From Acidobacteriota bacterium (GTDB lineage Bacteria > Acidobacteriota > Terriglobia > Terriglobales > Acidobacteriaceae), in NCBI GenBank assembly GCA_021836865.1, contig JAKBHH010000020.1, forward strand, positions 1 to 45,455: a stretch of DNA of 45,455 bases, read 5' to 3'. Every line of letters starts with the position of its first letter. The first letter of the stretch is position 1. The position numbers were made by a program, and so were the translations under genes. Positions 7,551 through 17,320 of the stretch are shown in pieces. Under the pieces are notes generated by a model. It was not told the origin of the DNA, ran no database searches, and saw nothing but the letters and a program-made list of their open reading frames with translations.

Positions 7551-8711
7551 ATGAGTCGAGCACATGGCTCCGCAACTGCGGATATTGCTGTCCCGTCTTC
7601 GGAATATATCAAATCTGGCGCGAGCGATTTTCTTCCCCTCAAGGGCACTGACTATATTGAGTTTTACGTAGGCAACGCCCGCCAGGCGGCCTATTTCTAT
7701 CGCGTCGCCATGGGCATGTCTCTCGTTGCCTATGCGGGGCCTGAGACTGGCCAGAGAGACTTCGCGTCCTACGTCCTTCAGCAGGGAAAGATTCGCTTTG
7801 TGCTCACTACAGCATTGCGGAGCGGCAGCGACATTGCCTCGCACGTGCAGCGCCATGGTGACGGAGTGCATGCCATCGCACTTTGTGTGGATGACGCGCG
7901 CAGTGCATGGCTTGAGACGACCCGCCGCGGCGCCAAGAGCATCTCGGATCCCTTTGTCATATCAGATGACCGCGGTAGTGCTACCCTCTCGAGCATCGCT
8001 ACCTACGGTGACACCATTCACACATTTGTAGAGCGCAGGAATTACTTTGGGCCATTTCTCCCAGGGTTCGAGGCCGTAGCGAGTGATCCATTTGCCCGCC
8101 CGGTTGGCCTTGAGTACATCGATCACATGGTCGGGAATGTCGGCTGGCATGAAATGGACCATTGGGTCGCTTTTTACTCCGACGTAATGGGGTTTAGCCT
8201 CTATCAACACTTTGACGATAGAGACATATCTACGGAATACTCGGCTCTGATGTCAAAGGTTATGGCGAATGGAAATGGCTATGTCAAATTTCCTATTAAT
8301 GAGCCGGCAGAGGGACGCAGAAAGTCACAGATCGAAGAATATCTGGACTTTTATGGAGGCCCCGGCGTGCAGCATATCGCTCTTGCGACGCACGATATTC
8401 TCCATACGGTACAAACGCTACGCAATCAGGGCATCGAGTTTCTGCATGTGCCGCACTCTTACTATGCCGAGTTGCAGGACCGTGTGGGCAGGATAGATGA
8501 GCCACTCGAGCAGTTAGAAGACTTAGGCATCCTGGTGGATCGAGATAACGAGGGCTATATGCTGCAGATCTTCACTCGACCTGTTGAGGACCGCCCGACA
8601 CTGTTCTATGAAATCATCCAGCGGAAGGGTAGCCGCAGCTTTGGCAAAGGAAACTTTAAGGCGCTTTTTGAAGCGATTGAGCGCGAACAAATGGCCCGCG
8701 GTAACTTATAG
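7551..8711 (+). CDS. hppD: 4-Hydroxyphenylpyruvate dioxygenase
   Basis: The enzyme (386 residues) turns 4-hydroxyphenylpyruvate into homogentisate, the second step of tyrosine breakdown. Two vicinal-oxygen-chelate domains are visible. The iron ligands are in the C-terminal domain: H192 (IDHMVGN), H275 (GVQHIAL) and E354 (FYEIIQRKG). The length and the GSRSFGKGNFKALFEAIE tail are normal for the family. GGAGGAG lies six bases before the ATG. It is the first gene of hppD-phhA-hmgA, with gaps of 17 and 12 bases, and is divergent from the Lrp-type regulator. Confidence 0.97.
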   Translation: MSRAHGSATADIAVPSSEYIKSGASDFLPLKGTDYIEFYVGNARQAAYFYRVAMGMSLVAYAGPETGQRDFASYVLQQGKIRFVLTTALRSGSDIASHVQRHGDGVHAIALCVDDARSAWLETTRRGAKSISDPFVISDDRGSATLSSIATYGDTIHTFVERRNYFGPFLPGFEAVASDPFARPVGLEYIDHMVGNVGWHEMDHWVAFYSDVMGFSLYQHFDDRDISTEYSALMSKVMANGNGYVKFPINEPAEGRRKSQIEEYLDFYGGPGVQHIALATHDILHTVQTLRNQGIEFLHVPHSYYAELQDRVGRIDEPLEQLEDLGILVDRDNEGYMLQIFTRPVEDRPTLFYEIIQRKGSRSFGKGNFKALFEAIEREQMARGNL

Positions 8712-8728
8712 GTTGACCGAGGAACACC

Positions 8729-9481
8729 ATGACCCTTGCCACAAGCTCCGCCGCATCCGCGTTCATTACCGAGCAGGACTACGACGCCTACACCCCGGAA
8801 CAGCACAGCGTTTGGTCGGAATTGGTCGGGCGCGTTCTTCCAGTGCTGGAAAGCCATGCGGCACGCGAGTACCTGGATGGCTTCGAGTTCATTGGACTGC
8901 AGCCCGACAGACTGCCTGCGCTTGCGGACATCAGTGCGCGCCTGATGCCAAAAACACGCTGGAGTTCCACGCCTGTCAGTGGATTTCTGCCTGCAAGTGC
9001 ATTCTTCGAGATGCTGGCAACACGCCGCTTCCCTACAACAACCTGGCTGCGAAGTAGAGGCTCGATGGAATACACCCCCGAGCCTGACATCTTTCACGAT
9101 GTTTTTGGGCATGTACCCATGCATGCGCATCCAGTCTTTGCGGACTTCCTTGAACACTACGGTCGAGTTTGCTCATCCACATCGGATCCGGTTCCGTTGG
9201 AGAAGCTGGGACGCATCTTCTGGTACACTGTTGAGTTTGGCGTCATCCGCCAGCACAATGCCATCAAGGTGTACGGCAGCGGCCTCATCAGTTCCCATGG
9301 CGAGTGCGAAAACGTCATTCGTGGACGGTGCGCGATTCACGACTTTTCATTGGACGAGGTCCTGGAAACACCCGTCAAGGTGGATGAATTGCACAAGCTG
9401 CTATTCGCTGTCAGCAGTTTTGAACAAATTTTCGACGCTATGCGCGAAGCAGAGCAACGCGCGGTCTCAGGACAACTCTGA
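8729..9481 (+). CDS. phhA: Phenylalanine 4-monooxygenase
   Basis: This is the pterin-dependent, non-heme-iron hydroxylase that makes tyrosine from phenylalanine. The 250-residue protein is the catalytic domain alone, as in other bacteria, without the animal ACT domain. Iron ligands are H123 and H128 in PDIFHDVFGHVPM and E169 in WYTVEFG; the 5- and 41-residue spacings match the family. GAGGA precedes the ATG by a short spacer. It is cotranscribed with hppD and hmgA, so phenylalanine and tyrosine would share one outlet. No pterin carbinolamine dehydratase gene is in the window. Confidence 0.97.
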   Translation: MTLATSSAASAFITEQDYDAYTPEQHSVWSELVGRVLPVLESHAAREYLDGFEFIGLQPDRLPALADISARLMPKTRWSSTPVSGFLPASAFFEMLATRRFPTTTWLRSRGSMEYTPEPDIFHDVFGHVPMHAHPVFADFLEHYGRVCSSTSDPVPLEKLGRIFWYTVEFGVIRQHNAIKVYGSGLISSHGECENVIRGRCAIHDFSLDEVLETPVKVDELHKLLFAVSSFEQIFDAMREAEQRAVSGQL

Positions 9482-9493
9482 AAGGCAGGAGCA

Positions 9494-10813
9494 ATGGCGA
9501 GCGATATCAAATATCAAACAGGATTCGGCAATGAATTCGCTACAGAAGCAGTCTCAGGTGCACTGCCAACTGGACAAAACGCGCCGCAAAAGCATCCACT
9601 AGGCCTATACACAGAGCAGATCAGTGGATCACCCTTTACGGCTCCGCGTGCTATCAATCGCCGTACCTGGACATACCGCATCCGCCCCTCGGTTACCCAT
9701 CGGCCTTATGAGCCGATCCCATCCATGCAGATTCGCAGCGGCCCGTTCGACGAAGTACCCGTCACTCCAAATCAGCTGCGGTGGAGTCCACCTCCCATCC
9801 CGAAACATCCATGCAACTTTATAGAAGGAATTACAACTTATGGCGGAAACGGCAATCCTGCCATGCAAATTGGCGTTGCCCTCCACATGTACGCTGCGAA
9901 CACCTCCATGCAGGACCGCTTCTTTTACTCTGCGGACGGCGAGATGCTCGTGATTCCGCAGGTGGGAAACCTCAGCTTCCACACTGAAATGGGCATTCTT
10001 GAAGTGGCGCCCGGAGAAATCTGTGTGATACCGCGGGGCATCAAGTTCCGCGTCGAAATTGAAGCTCCGCAGGTCCGCGGATATATCTGTGAGAACTATG
10101 GCCAGCCGTTCCGTCTGCCAGACTTGGGCCCTATTGGCGCAAACGGACTCGCAAATCCGCGGGACTTCCAATATCCGCTTGCTGCGTATGAGGACCGCGA
10201 TGGCGATTTTCAGATTGTTGCCAAGTTTATGGGAGGGTTATGGTGCGCAAACATCGATCATTCTCCCCTCGATGTGGTCGGATGGCATGGAAACTACGCA
10301 CCCTATAAGTATGATCTTAGCCGCTTTAATTGCATCAACACTGTCTCATATGATCATCCGGATCCCTCGATTTATACGGTGCTGACATCGCCATCCGCAC
10401 CTCCTGGCACTTCAAACTGCGACTTCGCGATCTTTCCGCCGCGCTGGATGGTGGCGGAGCATACGTTCCGCCCTCCATGGTTTCACCGCAACCTGATGAA
10501 TGAGTTTATGGGCCTCATCTTTGGCACCTATGACGCAAAAACGGAGGGCTTTGTCCCCGGTGGAGCCAGTCTGCACAATTGCATGGCCGGTCATGGACCG
10601 GATGCAGAAGCTTTTGACCGCGCCACGAATGCTGAGCTCAAGCCGCAGTATCTCGACAATACACTGGCCTTCATGTTTGAAACTCAACTCGTCATCCACC
10701 CGACCGCTTTCGCAATGCAAGCCAAGTTCCGGCAACATGAGTACTTTGAATGTTGGCAGGGGCTGCGGAAACAATTCGTAAGACCAGCTACCGGGCGCCC
10801 GCAAGAGAAGTGA
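9494..10813 (+). CDS. hmgA: Homogentisate 1,2-dioxygenase
   Basis: The 439-residue enzyme opens the ring of homogentisate to maleylacetoacetate. The iron ligands align with the human enzyme: H331 and E337 in [10 protein letters not shown], and H367 in NCMAGHGPD. The N terminus [13 protein letters not shown] is characteristic. AGGAG lies a few bases before the ATG, 12 bases after the phhA stop. The next pathway enzyme, maleylacetoacetate isomerase (MaiA), is not present; fahA comes after a 407-base gap. Confidence 0.97.
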   Translation: MASDIKYQTGFGNEFATEAVSGALPTGQNAPQKHPLGLYTEQISGSPFTAPRAINRRTWTYRIRPSVTHRPYEPIPSMQIRSGPFDEVPVTPNQLRWSPPPIPKHPCNFIEGITTYGGNGNPAMQIGVALHMYAANTSMQDRFFYSADGEMLVIPQVGNLSFHTEMGILEVAPGEICVIPRGIKFRVEIEAPQVRGYICENYGQPFRLPDLGPIGANGLANPRDFQYPLAAYEDRDGDFQIVAKFMGGLWCANIDHSPLDVVGWHGNYAPYKYDLSRFNCINTVSYDHPDPSIYTVLTSPSAPPGTSNCDFAIFPPRWMVAEHTFRPPWFHRNLMNEFMGLIFGTYDAKTEGFVPGGASLHNCMAGHGPDAEAFDRATNAELKPQYLDNTLAFMFETQLVIHPTAFAMQAKFRQHEYFECWQGLRKQFVRPATGRPQEK

Positions 10814-11220
10814 AGGCTATACGGCCGCGAGTAATCTCTCGCCTGAGCATATCGCTGCTCATGTGGTTCATGCGCTCGCTATGCATTAACCCTCATTCGC
10901 AGTCCATGCCGCCATAAATTATCCCGTGACAACCGTTCGGCAATTTAGTTATGAGCATGATAGCCCGCTTGGAGTTATGCCTTGGTCTCTTCACCCATGG
11001 AGGGCACCGCATTGATATATAGTGGGACTGGGACGCGAGGGGTCATCGACGCACCCGCGCAGGAACCTGTTTTTTGCACATCCCAATGTTCGTAGCGCGC
11101 GCTCCAGGAGCGATCAATTCATTGGAGGATGTACCGCGTTGAGCGCATGAGGATGAGTTTTCAACTCGATATTGGATCCTATCCCTTGGCCGAGCCGATC
11201 GAAGAAATGGGGGTTCACGG
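10814..11220. other. 407-base intergenic region between hmgA and fahA, with two small hairpins
   Basis: I see no gene of recognisable family in this stretch. Directly after the hmgA stop are two small perfect inverted repeats: GCGAG/CTCGC at 10827-10842 (6-base loop) and GAGCA/TGCTC at 10845-10860 (6-base loop). There is no T-tract, so they may be a 3'-end stabilising structure rather than an intrinsic terminator. TATATA at 11016-11021 could be a -10 for fahA, but I see no matching -35. MaiA would be expected here and is absent. Confidence 0.45.
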
Positions 11221-12510
11221 ATGCCTGCAAGCCAGAAAAGCTGGATTGATTCTGCGAACGATCCATCCTCCGATTTCCCTCTCGATAATCTTCCCTATGG
11301 TGCCTTCAAAATGGGCGGCTCTTCGCATCTCGGCGTTGCAATCGGCGACAGAGTTCTTGATTTGCACGCATGTGCGGTAGGTGGTTTGTTGCATGAATTG
11401 CCGGATAGCATCCAATCAGCATGCAAAAAGGATTTGCTCAATGAATTGATGGCCCTTGGATCGTCAGCCTGGGGCATCTTGAGGAGCTGTCTTACCTCGA
11501 TGCTCGGGGACCGGATAGATGAATCGCAAAGAAGTCGCATTGCGCCACACCTGTTGCAACAACATGAATTGGAGATGGTGCTGCCCGCGGCCATCGGCAG
11601 CTACACAGACTTCTACACCTCCATTCATCATGCAACACGCGTTGGTAATCTTTTTCGTCCGGAGAGTCCTCTGCTTCCGAATTACAAATACATTCCTATC
11701 GGCTACCATGGACGAGCCTCTTCCATCCTTGTCAGCGGCTCCCCGATTCGGCGGCCGCGTGGACAGGTCAAATACGCCGGCAATGAGCCCGAGTTGGCCC
11801 CTACAAACTCGCTTGACTATGAGCTGGAGATAGGCGCCTTCATCGGTCCCGGTAACATCCTAGGGCAGCCCGTTTCCATCGCAGAAGCTGCGCAGCAAAT
11901 CTTCGGACTCTGTCTCGTAAATGACTGGTCCGCCCGCGATATTCAGGCTTGGGAGTGCCAACCTCTCGGGCCTTTTCTTGCAAAGAACTTCTCGACCAGC
12001 ATCTCCCCCTGGATTGTGCCGATAGAAGCGCTCGCGCCATACCGGGTTCCCGTTGCCGAACGGCCTTCCGGGGATCCGGCACCTCTCCCCTACCTGCAAT
12101 CGCCTTCCTCAGCGTTCGATGCATTCGACGTACGCCTTGAAGTACTTCTGCAATCCGAGAGGATGCGCGTGAACGATTTTCCACCGCTGCTGGTCAGTAC
12201 GTCCAATTTGCGCGAACTTTACTGGAGCATTAATCAGATGGTTGCCTACCACACGAGTAATGGATGTAACCTGCGTCCCGGTGATTTGCTGGCGACGGGC
12301 ACGATCTCTGGACCGACTAATGGTTCCGAAGGATGTCTACTTGAAAAGACGGCTCCCGACCTGCATATCTCACTTCCTGGCGGGGAGAAACGCCGCTTCC
12401 TCGAAGACGGCGATACGGTCATCTTTCGTGGTTTTGCAAGCAAAGAGGGCCGTCCGAGAATTGGTTTTGGGGAATGTCGCGGCACAATAGAGCCGTCGTG
12501 GGCTCCCTGA
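11221..12510 (+). CDS. fahA: Fumarylacetoacetase
   Basis: The 429-residue enzyme hydrolyses fumarylacetoacetate to fumarate and acetoacetate, ending tyrosine degradation. It has the SH3-like N-terminal domain and the FAH beta-roll. Metal ligands are D130 (SYTDFYTS), E201 and E203 (YELEIG) and D235 (VNDWSARD). The IHHATRVGNLFRP segment carries the catalytic His, and the length is normal. GGGGG at 11209-11213 lies seven bases before the ATG, and the start matches the family N terminus (DNLPYGAF). The acetoacetate formed would be activated by ScoAB at 5464-6799. Confidence 0.96.
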   Translation: MPASQKSWIDSANDPSSDFPLDNLPYGAFKMGGSSHLGVAIGDRVLDLHACAVGGLLHELPDSIQSACKKDLLNELMALGSSAWGILRSCLTSMLGDRIDESQRSRIAPHLLQQHELEMVLPAAIGSYTDFYTSIHHATRVGNLFRPESPLLPNYKYIPIGYHGRASSILVSGSPIRRPRGQVKYAGNEPELAPTNSLDYELEIGAFIGPGNILGQPVSIAEAAQQIFGLCLVNDWSARDIQAWECQPLGPFLAKNFSTSISPWIVPIEALAPYRVPVAERPSGDPAPLPYLQSPSSAFDAFDVRLEVLLQSERMRVNDFPPLLVSTSNLRELYWSINQMVAYHTSNGCNLRPGDLLATGTISGPTNGSEGCLLEKTAPDLHISLPGGEKRRFLEDGDTVIFRGFASKEGRPRIGFGECRGTIEPSWAP

Positions 12511-12618
12511 TACACTCGGACGCTCCATGCGCTGATCACTTTGCAGGCCTATCGCTGCGCTTGGCCCTGACTTGCGTTATGAAAGCACCCTGACAGGATT
12601 GTGCTGAAATAGGAGTGG

Positions 12619-14472
12619 ATGGCCAACCGACGCACAACCCACGATCCAAGCATCGACCCGTCGGAGTGGGAACGAATCGCCGCAGCCAATGCAGGATCCG
12701 TGTTACTCAGGTCCGGAGACCCGAGCGCTGAGGACAACAAAAGCTACCTTTTTACGGCCCCTATTAAGATCCTAAGCACCCGAGACTTGCAGTCGATCCC
12801 GGACATTTTTGATCAGGTCGAGAACGCGTTGCGTGCCGGTCATTACGTCGCTGGATTCCTCAGCTATGAAGCTGGATATCACTTCGAGCCTGCGGCGCTG
12901 GGCCGAAGCCAGCGGCTACCAAATACTGATCTTCCGTTCGCATGGTTCGGCGTATACGGGACTGTGCTCTCTTTGGATGAGCACGATTCTTCTCAGGCGC
13001 AAATCGTCCCCGACAAAGAGACAACAGTTGAACGCGATGAGGCGGCAATCTTACTCTCGCGCACTGAGTATCGCAGCGCGATAGACCGGATACGGCGTTA
13101 CATCGAAGCGGGTGATCTCTACCAGGCAAATTTCACGATGAAGATTCGTCAGACCTGGAACGGCGACGCGAATGGCCTGTTCAAACGCATCATGGCGAAT
13201 CAACCAGTGCCGTACGGCGCTTTGATCAATACGGGTGAAACACTCCTCCTCTCTGCTTCGCCTGAACTCTTTTTTCGTAGAAGCGGCAAGAAGATTTTGG
13301 TGCGACCGATGAAAGGCACTTCGCGTCGAGGCAGGGATCTCAAGGAGGATGCGGAAGCGGCGGCGCAGCTTGCATCCGACGATAAAAACAGGGCTGAGAA
13401 CATTATGGTCGTAGACCTGCTGCGGAATGACCTGGGCCGCCTCTGCATAACAGGAACTGTACAGGCGAGAGACCTGTTCGCAGTCGTACGCTATCCGGAT
13501 CTTCTGCAGATGACTTCTACCGTATGCGGGGTTCTGCCTGCAGGAACAAGGTACTACGAGATATTCCGCAGCCTCTTTCCGTGTGGCTCCATCACCGGCG
13601 CTCCCAAGATTCGCACAATGCAGGTCATTCGTGAGTTAGAGGACGACGCCCGCGAGATTGCCTGCGGCGCAATCGGCTTCTTCGCTCCTGACGATAGAGC
13701 AACCTTCAGTGTTGCGATTCGAACGATGATGGTGCGGAGCGGCGCAATCGAAATGCGCGTCGGCTCCGGGGTAACCTATGACTCCGACGCGGATTCGGAG
13801 TACGACGAGTGCCTTTTGAAATCGCAATTTCTCTTTCGTGAGCCGGCTCTGTTCGAGATTATTGAGACCATACTATGGGACGCCGGTTTTGCTTTCCTAG
13901 ACCTTCACCTGCAACGCATGGCTGACTCCGCGGAATACTTTGGCTTTCAATTTGACACGGCAATCGCGAAGGAGAGGTTGTACCAGCTTGCGGCGGACTT
14001 CGCAGATGGATGTTGCCACCGCATCCGCATGCTGCTCTCGCGGTCTGGTGCAATCTCAATGACGAGCGCACCTATCGGGACCGAGACGACGGCAGCGTCC
14101 ATCCTGATCGCTGCGGAGCACACCCATTCCGCTGACGTGTTCCTACGGCACAAGACAACGCGGCGGGCCTTGTACAACCGAATTTTCGCCGAGGGGCAGA
14201 GTCGTGGGTTCGATGATGTCCTATTCATGAACGAGCGAGATGAGGTAACTGAGTGTGCCATTCACAATCTGATGGTCGAGCGAAAGGGAGTCTTTGTAAC
14301 ACCCGCAGTCTCATGCGGACTTTTGCCGGGGGTGTTTCGTCGGCACCTCATGGAGAGCCGGCCTGAGATCTGCGAGGGAGTCCTGACGCTGGATGAAGTT
14401 CTTGCGGCAGACAAGGTTTTTATTTTTAATTCCGTTAGAGGCCTGACCCCGGTGCATAAGATTCAAGCATAG
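12619..14472 (+). CDS. pabB: Fused aminodeoxychorismate synthase component I / 4-amino-4-deoxychorismate lyase (PabB-PabC)
   Basis: This 617-residue fusion serves p-aminobenzoate and folate synthesis. Residues about 1-420 are the chorismate-binding PabB domain. RPMKGT has Lys (K232), the residue that distinguishes PabB from anthranilate synthase (PIAGT); GSITGAPK and the C-terminal GSGVTYDSD are also standard. Residues about 425-617 are a class IV PLP aminotransferase/lyase domain with HKTTRR (Schiff-base K512), NERDEVTE and the SCGLLPGVFR loop. The glutaminase PabA is not nearby. AGGAG precedes the ATG. The gene follows fahA by 108 bases and shares no pathway with it; shared chorismate/aromatic control is speculation. 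Confidence 0.93.
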   Translation: MANRRTTHDPSIDPSEWERIAAANAGSVLLRSGDPSAEDNKSYLFTAPIKILSTRDLQSIPDIFDQVENALRAGHYVAGFLSYEAGYHFEPAALGRSQRLPNTDLPFAWFGVYGTVLSLDEHDSSQAQIVPDKETTVERDEAAILLSRTEYRSAIDRIRRYIEAGDLYQANFTMKIRQTWNGDANGLFKRIMANQPVPYGALINTGETLLLSASPELFFRRSGKKILVRPMKGTSRRGRDLKEDAEAAAQLASDDKNRAENIMVVDLLRNDLGRLCITGTVQARDLFAVVRYPDLLQMTSTVCGVLPAGTRYYEIFRSLFPCGSITGAPKIRTMQVIRELEDDAREIACGAIGFFAPDDRATFSVAIRTMMVRSGAIEMRVGSGVTYDSDADSEYDECLLKSQFLFREPALFEIIETILWDAGFAFLDLHLQRMADSAEYFGFQFDTAIAKERLYQLAADFADGCCHRIRMLLSRSGAISMTSAPIGTETTAASILIAAEHTHSADVFLRHKTTRRALYNRIFAEGQSRGFDDVLFMNERDEVTECAIHNLMVERKGVFVTPAVSCGLLPGVFRRHLMESRPEICEGVLTLDEVLAADKVFIFNSVRGLTPVHKIQA

Positions 14473-14582
14473 CAGGGCAGGAACTGCCTGCATCGGAAGA
14501 TTCACCGACCTCCGAAGCTTCTGCTTGTGCAGAGGGCCGCTTTTTGGTCAATGGCAATGAACTTTGCGCTCAATCTGTGAAC

Positions 14583-17036
14583 TTAGAAGCGCAGCAGATA
14601 GGAAAGCTTCAGGTAGATGGTTTTCCCGTCATTTATCAGGGGCGAATTGCTGAGGGGAAGAATCGGATCATTGACATTGCATTGGCCGGTGTCTGTGCGC
14701 GTACAAAGCGCACGGTCCAGATTTGCAAAATTCCCGATATACCCGAAATATAAAGCTGTTCCCGGATGTGGCATATACGTAAATAATGCGTCAGCAAACA
14801 GCGTCTTGGCGGCAGGCTGATCTGTCAGTTGTGGCTCCGGCAGGGTCGATATGTACTGCCCTATCAGATTGAAGGAGGCGGCCTTGGTGATCTGATAGTT
14901 CCATCGTGAGATCAGTTCATGATTGTCATAGACCAAGTTGCCGGTGTTCAGGTCTGTGAAGTGCGTGAAGACGTAGTTGTTCTGCAGATCCAGTGACCGG
15001 AAGGGCTTGATCTCCAGATTGAGATTCGGCGATGCAACGTTGACCGGCCCTGGCCCCTGATCGCTCGGCGGTGAATAGTTGACAACCGTCCCTTGATAAA
15101 ATCCGCCACCTATCGCGATGTAAGGCACCGGGGAACTATAGAAGTTGAATCCTGCAGTTTGACTGTGATACTCCACATTACGAGTCAAAGCAGAGTAGTC
15201 AACGGGGCGCAGTCGATCCTGACCAAAGTCCAGATACCCCGAAATAGAGGTCCGTGCCTTGAATCCAATGCTGTAAGAGGGGTTGAAATAGAAGTCCAGA
15301 GGGACGCCATGATGATCCCATATCCGCTCGGCATAGAATCCGGGGCCATGCGACAGAATGGGCCCGTGCGAAGGCCGGAATGTGTAACTAAAATAGCCAT
15401 TTGGTTCACGAACATCGGGCCTCCTGAAGAAGCCTGTGTCGGTAACATAGCCGGCTGAAGTGTCACTATAGCCGATCCAGCCGTAGCGATGAAGATCAGT
15501 GTAGCTTACCCGCTGCAAGTAGGCCTGACCGCTGCATGTCAGAGTTAGCAACTCGCAGGGCTGCTCTCCCTGCGTTGCGTTCGTAACATTCTTTGTCTGC
15601 GAGGTCACGGCTTGTCCCGTGAACGTCCATCGATTCCGCAGTCGCGCACGATAATCGAATCCGCCTGCACGATTGAAAGAATCCGTGTACTCACGATCGG
15701 CATAGATCACTCCGACGTTCGAAAGAGCACCTACGTCGCGATTCACACGTGCCACATAGTTCCCCGCACGCGTGTTGAACTCTGAGCTATCGGGCGGCAC
15801 AGCCTGGCCTGGGCTCCTGTCATCCACGCCAAGGATGCCCATGGCCCAGGGGCCCAGCTTGCCTGTAAGGCGCGCACCGAACTGTGGCGTCACGATATTG
15901 TCTGTGTAATACAGGTTGATGGGCGTCATGAAGTAACTGCTGTTCTCTATAAAGAACGGGCGCACTTCCGGGAAGTAAGGAGGAAACCGCTGATTCGGCA
16001 CTGCTGGATTATCAATCCCTACTTGACTGAAGTCCGGATTAATCGTCGTATCAAGCACAAGGCTGTTGTGCAGGATGAATTTTGAATCCAAGCCGGTATA
16101 GCCTTGCAGGTGTTTATCCTCAAAAAACGGATTGACTGGATTGACGGAGTTCAATTGGCGCAGACTGCGGGCAAGCGTATAGGGCTCAAACTGCAGATTC
16201 TGCCCATGTTCGACATCGCGAAAGCCATCCACTTCCATATCCTGCGTCAAACGGCCGGCAATATTGTGATTACTGCGCGGCCAGTAATCGTATTCATTGG
16301 AATGTGAAATCACCCGCGACAGAATGATTCCCCAGGTTCTCATCTGGCCAGGATCAGTCTTGGCAAAGTAGAGGCTGGGAAAAGGAATGCGCATGAGTAC
16401 GAGATACCCAGTCGACGTGCGTTTGCCCCATGTATCCCATACCGTATCAAAGGAATAGTCGTATCCAGTCTGCTCACTGTAGAGTGCGTCTGCTTGGATG
16501 CCCAGCGCATTGGTTTGAAAAACAAACGCGCGGCGCTGATCGTGAAAGGTGTCGAGCATGACCTGAACGCTGTCATCGTCTGCGAGCGAGTCGCGCGCGA
16601 GCAGATGTGCCCTGACAAGATGGGGCGCCCGGTCTTTGCAGACGAAAGCAATGAAAAGATATTCGTGGGTGTAGCCCAAATAGGCGACCGTTACATCAGA
16701 CGCCCGTTCGCCATCATCCGGATAGCGCTGGATGAAGTTGGAGACGCGCAGCATCTTTTTCGCTGCGGGCGATCGCAAAGGATTCACCAGAAAATCGCTG
16801 AGGAGCGGGGCGCCATCGAGGCGGGGAATTACGACACGGCCTGTATGGGGAACCACCATCACCCCCGCAGGCGTGGCGGGCGCTCCAGGGTCTGATGGTG
16901 GAGCGGGGTCAGACAGGGGCGTCGCCGCCGCTCGGCCCCGGAGATCGGGCGCAGGGGTTGCTCGACCCTGCAGCAACCCGAATCCAACGACGCATAGAAC
17001 CAGGATCGGCTGATTTTTTAAAATTCCTAAGCGCAT
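14583..17036 (-). CDS. Outer-membrane beta-barrel protein with N-terminal CBM9-like domain (DUF5916 type)
   Basis: From ATG 17036 the product is 817 residues. It starts with a signal peptide (MRLGILKNQPILVLCVVGFG), then a Pro/Ala-rich linker and a CBM9-like beta-sandwich (roughly 70-240; YLFIAFVCKD, DDDSVQVMLDTF, SLYFAKTDPGQMRTWG). The rest is a long array of alternating strands ending in the aromatic terminus LKLSYLLRF, a usual outer-membrane insertion signal. I recognise the DUF5916 arrangement, whose function is unknown; there is no TonB plug. An upstream ATG (17108) would add 24 residues before the signal peptide and is less likely. A possible -10 (TAAAAT, complement of 17125-17130) lies upstream. 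Its orphan position gives no substrate clue. Confidence 0.78.
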   Translation of the reverse strand: MRLGILKNQPILVLCVVGFGLLQGRATPAPDLRGRAAATPLSDPAPPSDPGAPATPAGVMVVPHTGRVVIPRLDGAPLLSDFLVNPLRSPAAKKMLRVSNFIQRYPDDGERASDVTVAYLGYTHEYLFIAFVCKDRAPHLVRAHLLARDSLADDDSVQVMLDTFHDQRRAFVFQTNALGIQADALYSEQTGYDYSFDTVWDTWGKRTSTGYLVLMRIPFPSLYFAKTDPGQMRTWGIILSRVISHSNEYDYWPRSNHNIAGRLTQDMEVDGFRDVEHGQNLQFEPYTLARSLRQLNSVNPVNPFFEDKHLQGYTGLDSKFILHNSLVLDTTINPDFSQVGIDNPAVPNQRFPPYFPEVRPFFIENSSYFMTPINLYYTDNIVTPQFGARLTGKLGPWAMGILGVDDRSPGQAVPPDSSEFNTRAGNYVARVNRDVGALSNVGVIYADREYTDSFNRAGGFDYRARLRNRWTFTGQAVTSQTKNVTNATQGEQPCELLTLTCSGQAYLQRVSYTDLHRYGWIGYSDTSAGYVTDTGFFRRPDVREPNGYFSYTFRPSHGPILSHGPGFYAERIWDHHGVPLDFYFNPSYSIGFKARTSISGYLDFGQDRLRPVDYSALTRNVEYHSQTAGFNFYSSPVPYIAIGGGFYQGTVVNYSPPSDQGPGPVNVASPNLNLEIKPFRSLDLQNNYVFTHFTDLNTGNLVYDNHELISRWNYQITKAASFNLIGQYISTLPEPQLTDQPAAKTLFADALFTYMPHPGTALYFGYIGNFANLDRALCTRTDTGQCNVNDPILPLSNSPLINDGKTIYLKLSYLLRF

Positions 17037-17320
17037 GTCGCTCGTTACGTGTGCCTTTGCGGTCCGAGTGGTAGGGCGATTGACGCATTGGATCGCAGCC
17101 CCCGCCAAGGATGACGATAGCTGGATTTTAACATCTTCTGAAAGTTCACACGCATTGCGACTTAACTCTATGTAAATAAGAGCTTTGATTTAGAGAATCC
17201 GCTGCGTTGGTATCGATTTCATTCTCTTGGACACCGCCACGCCCTTTGGTCTCCCAAGCGAGCCTCGTCAGGGGGAACTGAAGGTGGCTGCTCGGAGCGT
17301 TCAACAGCCTCGGCTGAACC

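Noticed and set aside
10977..11015. A 12-codon frame (MPWSLHPWRAPH) with TTGGAG before it, looking like an attenuator leader peptide ahead of fahA
   Set aside because: It contains Trp and His but no Phe or Tyr, no terminator/antiterminator pair is visible after it, and fahA starts over 200 bases later.
11129..11380. An 83-codon frame starting at GGAGG-ATG before fahA
   Set aside because: GGAGG touches the ATG with no spacer, most of the frame overlaps fahA in another frame, and the peptide has no family resemblance.
14473..14582. Possible terminator between pabB-pabC and the DUF5916 gene (GGCAG-GAA-CTGCC just after the pabB stop)
   Set aside because: The stem is only five base pairs with a three-base loop and no T-tract follows on either strand.
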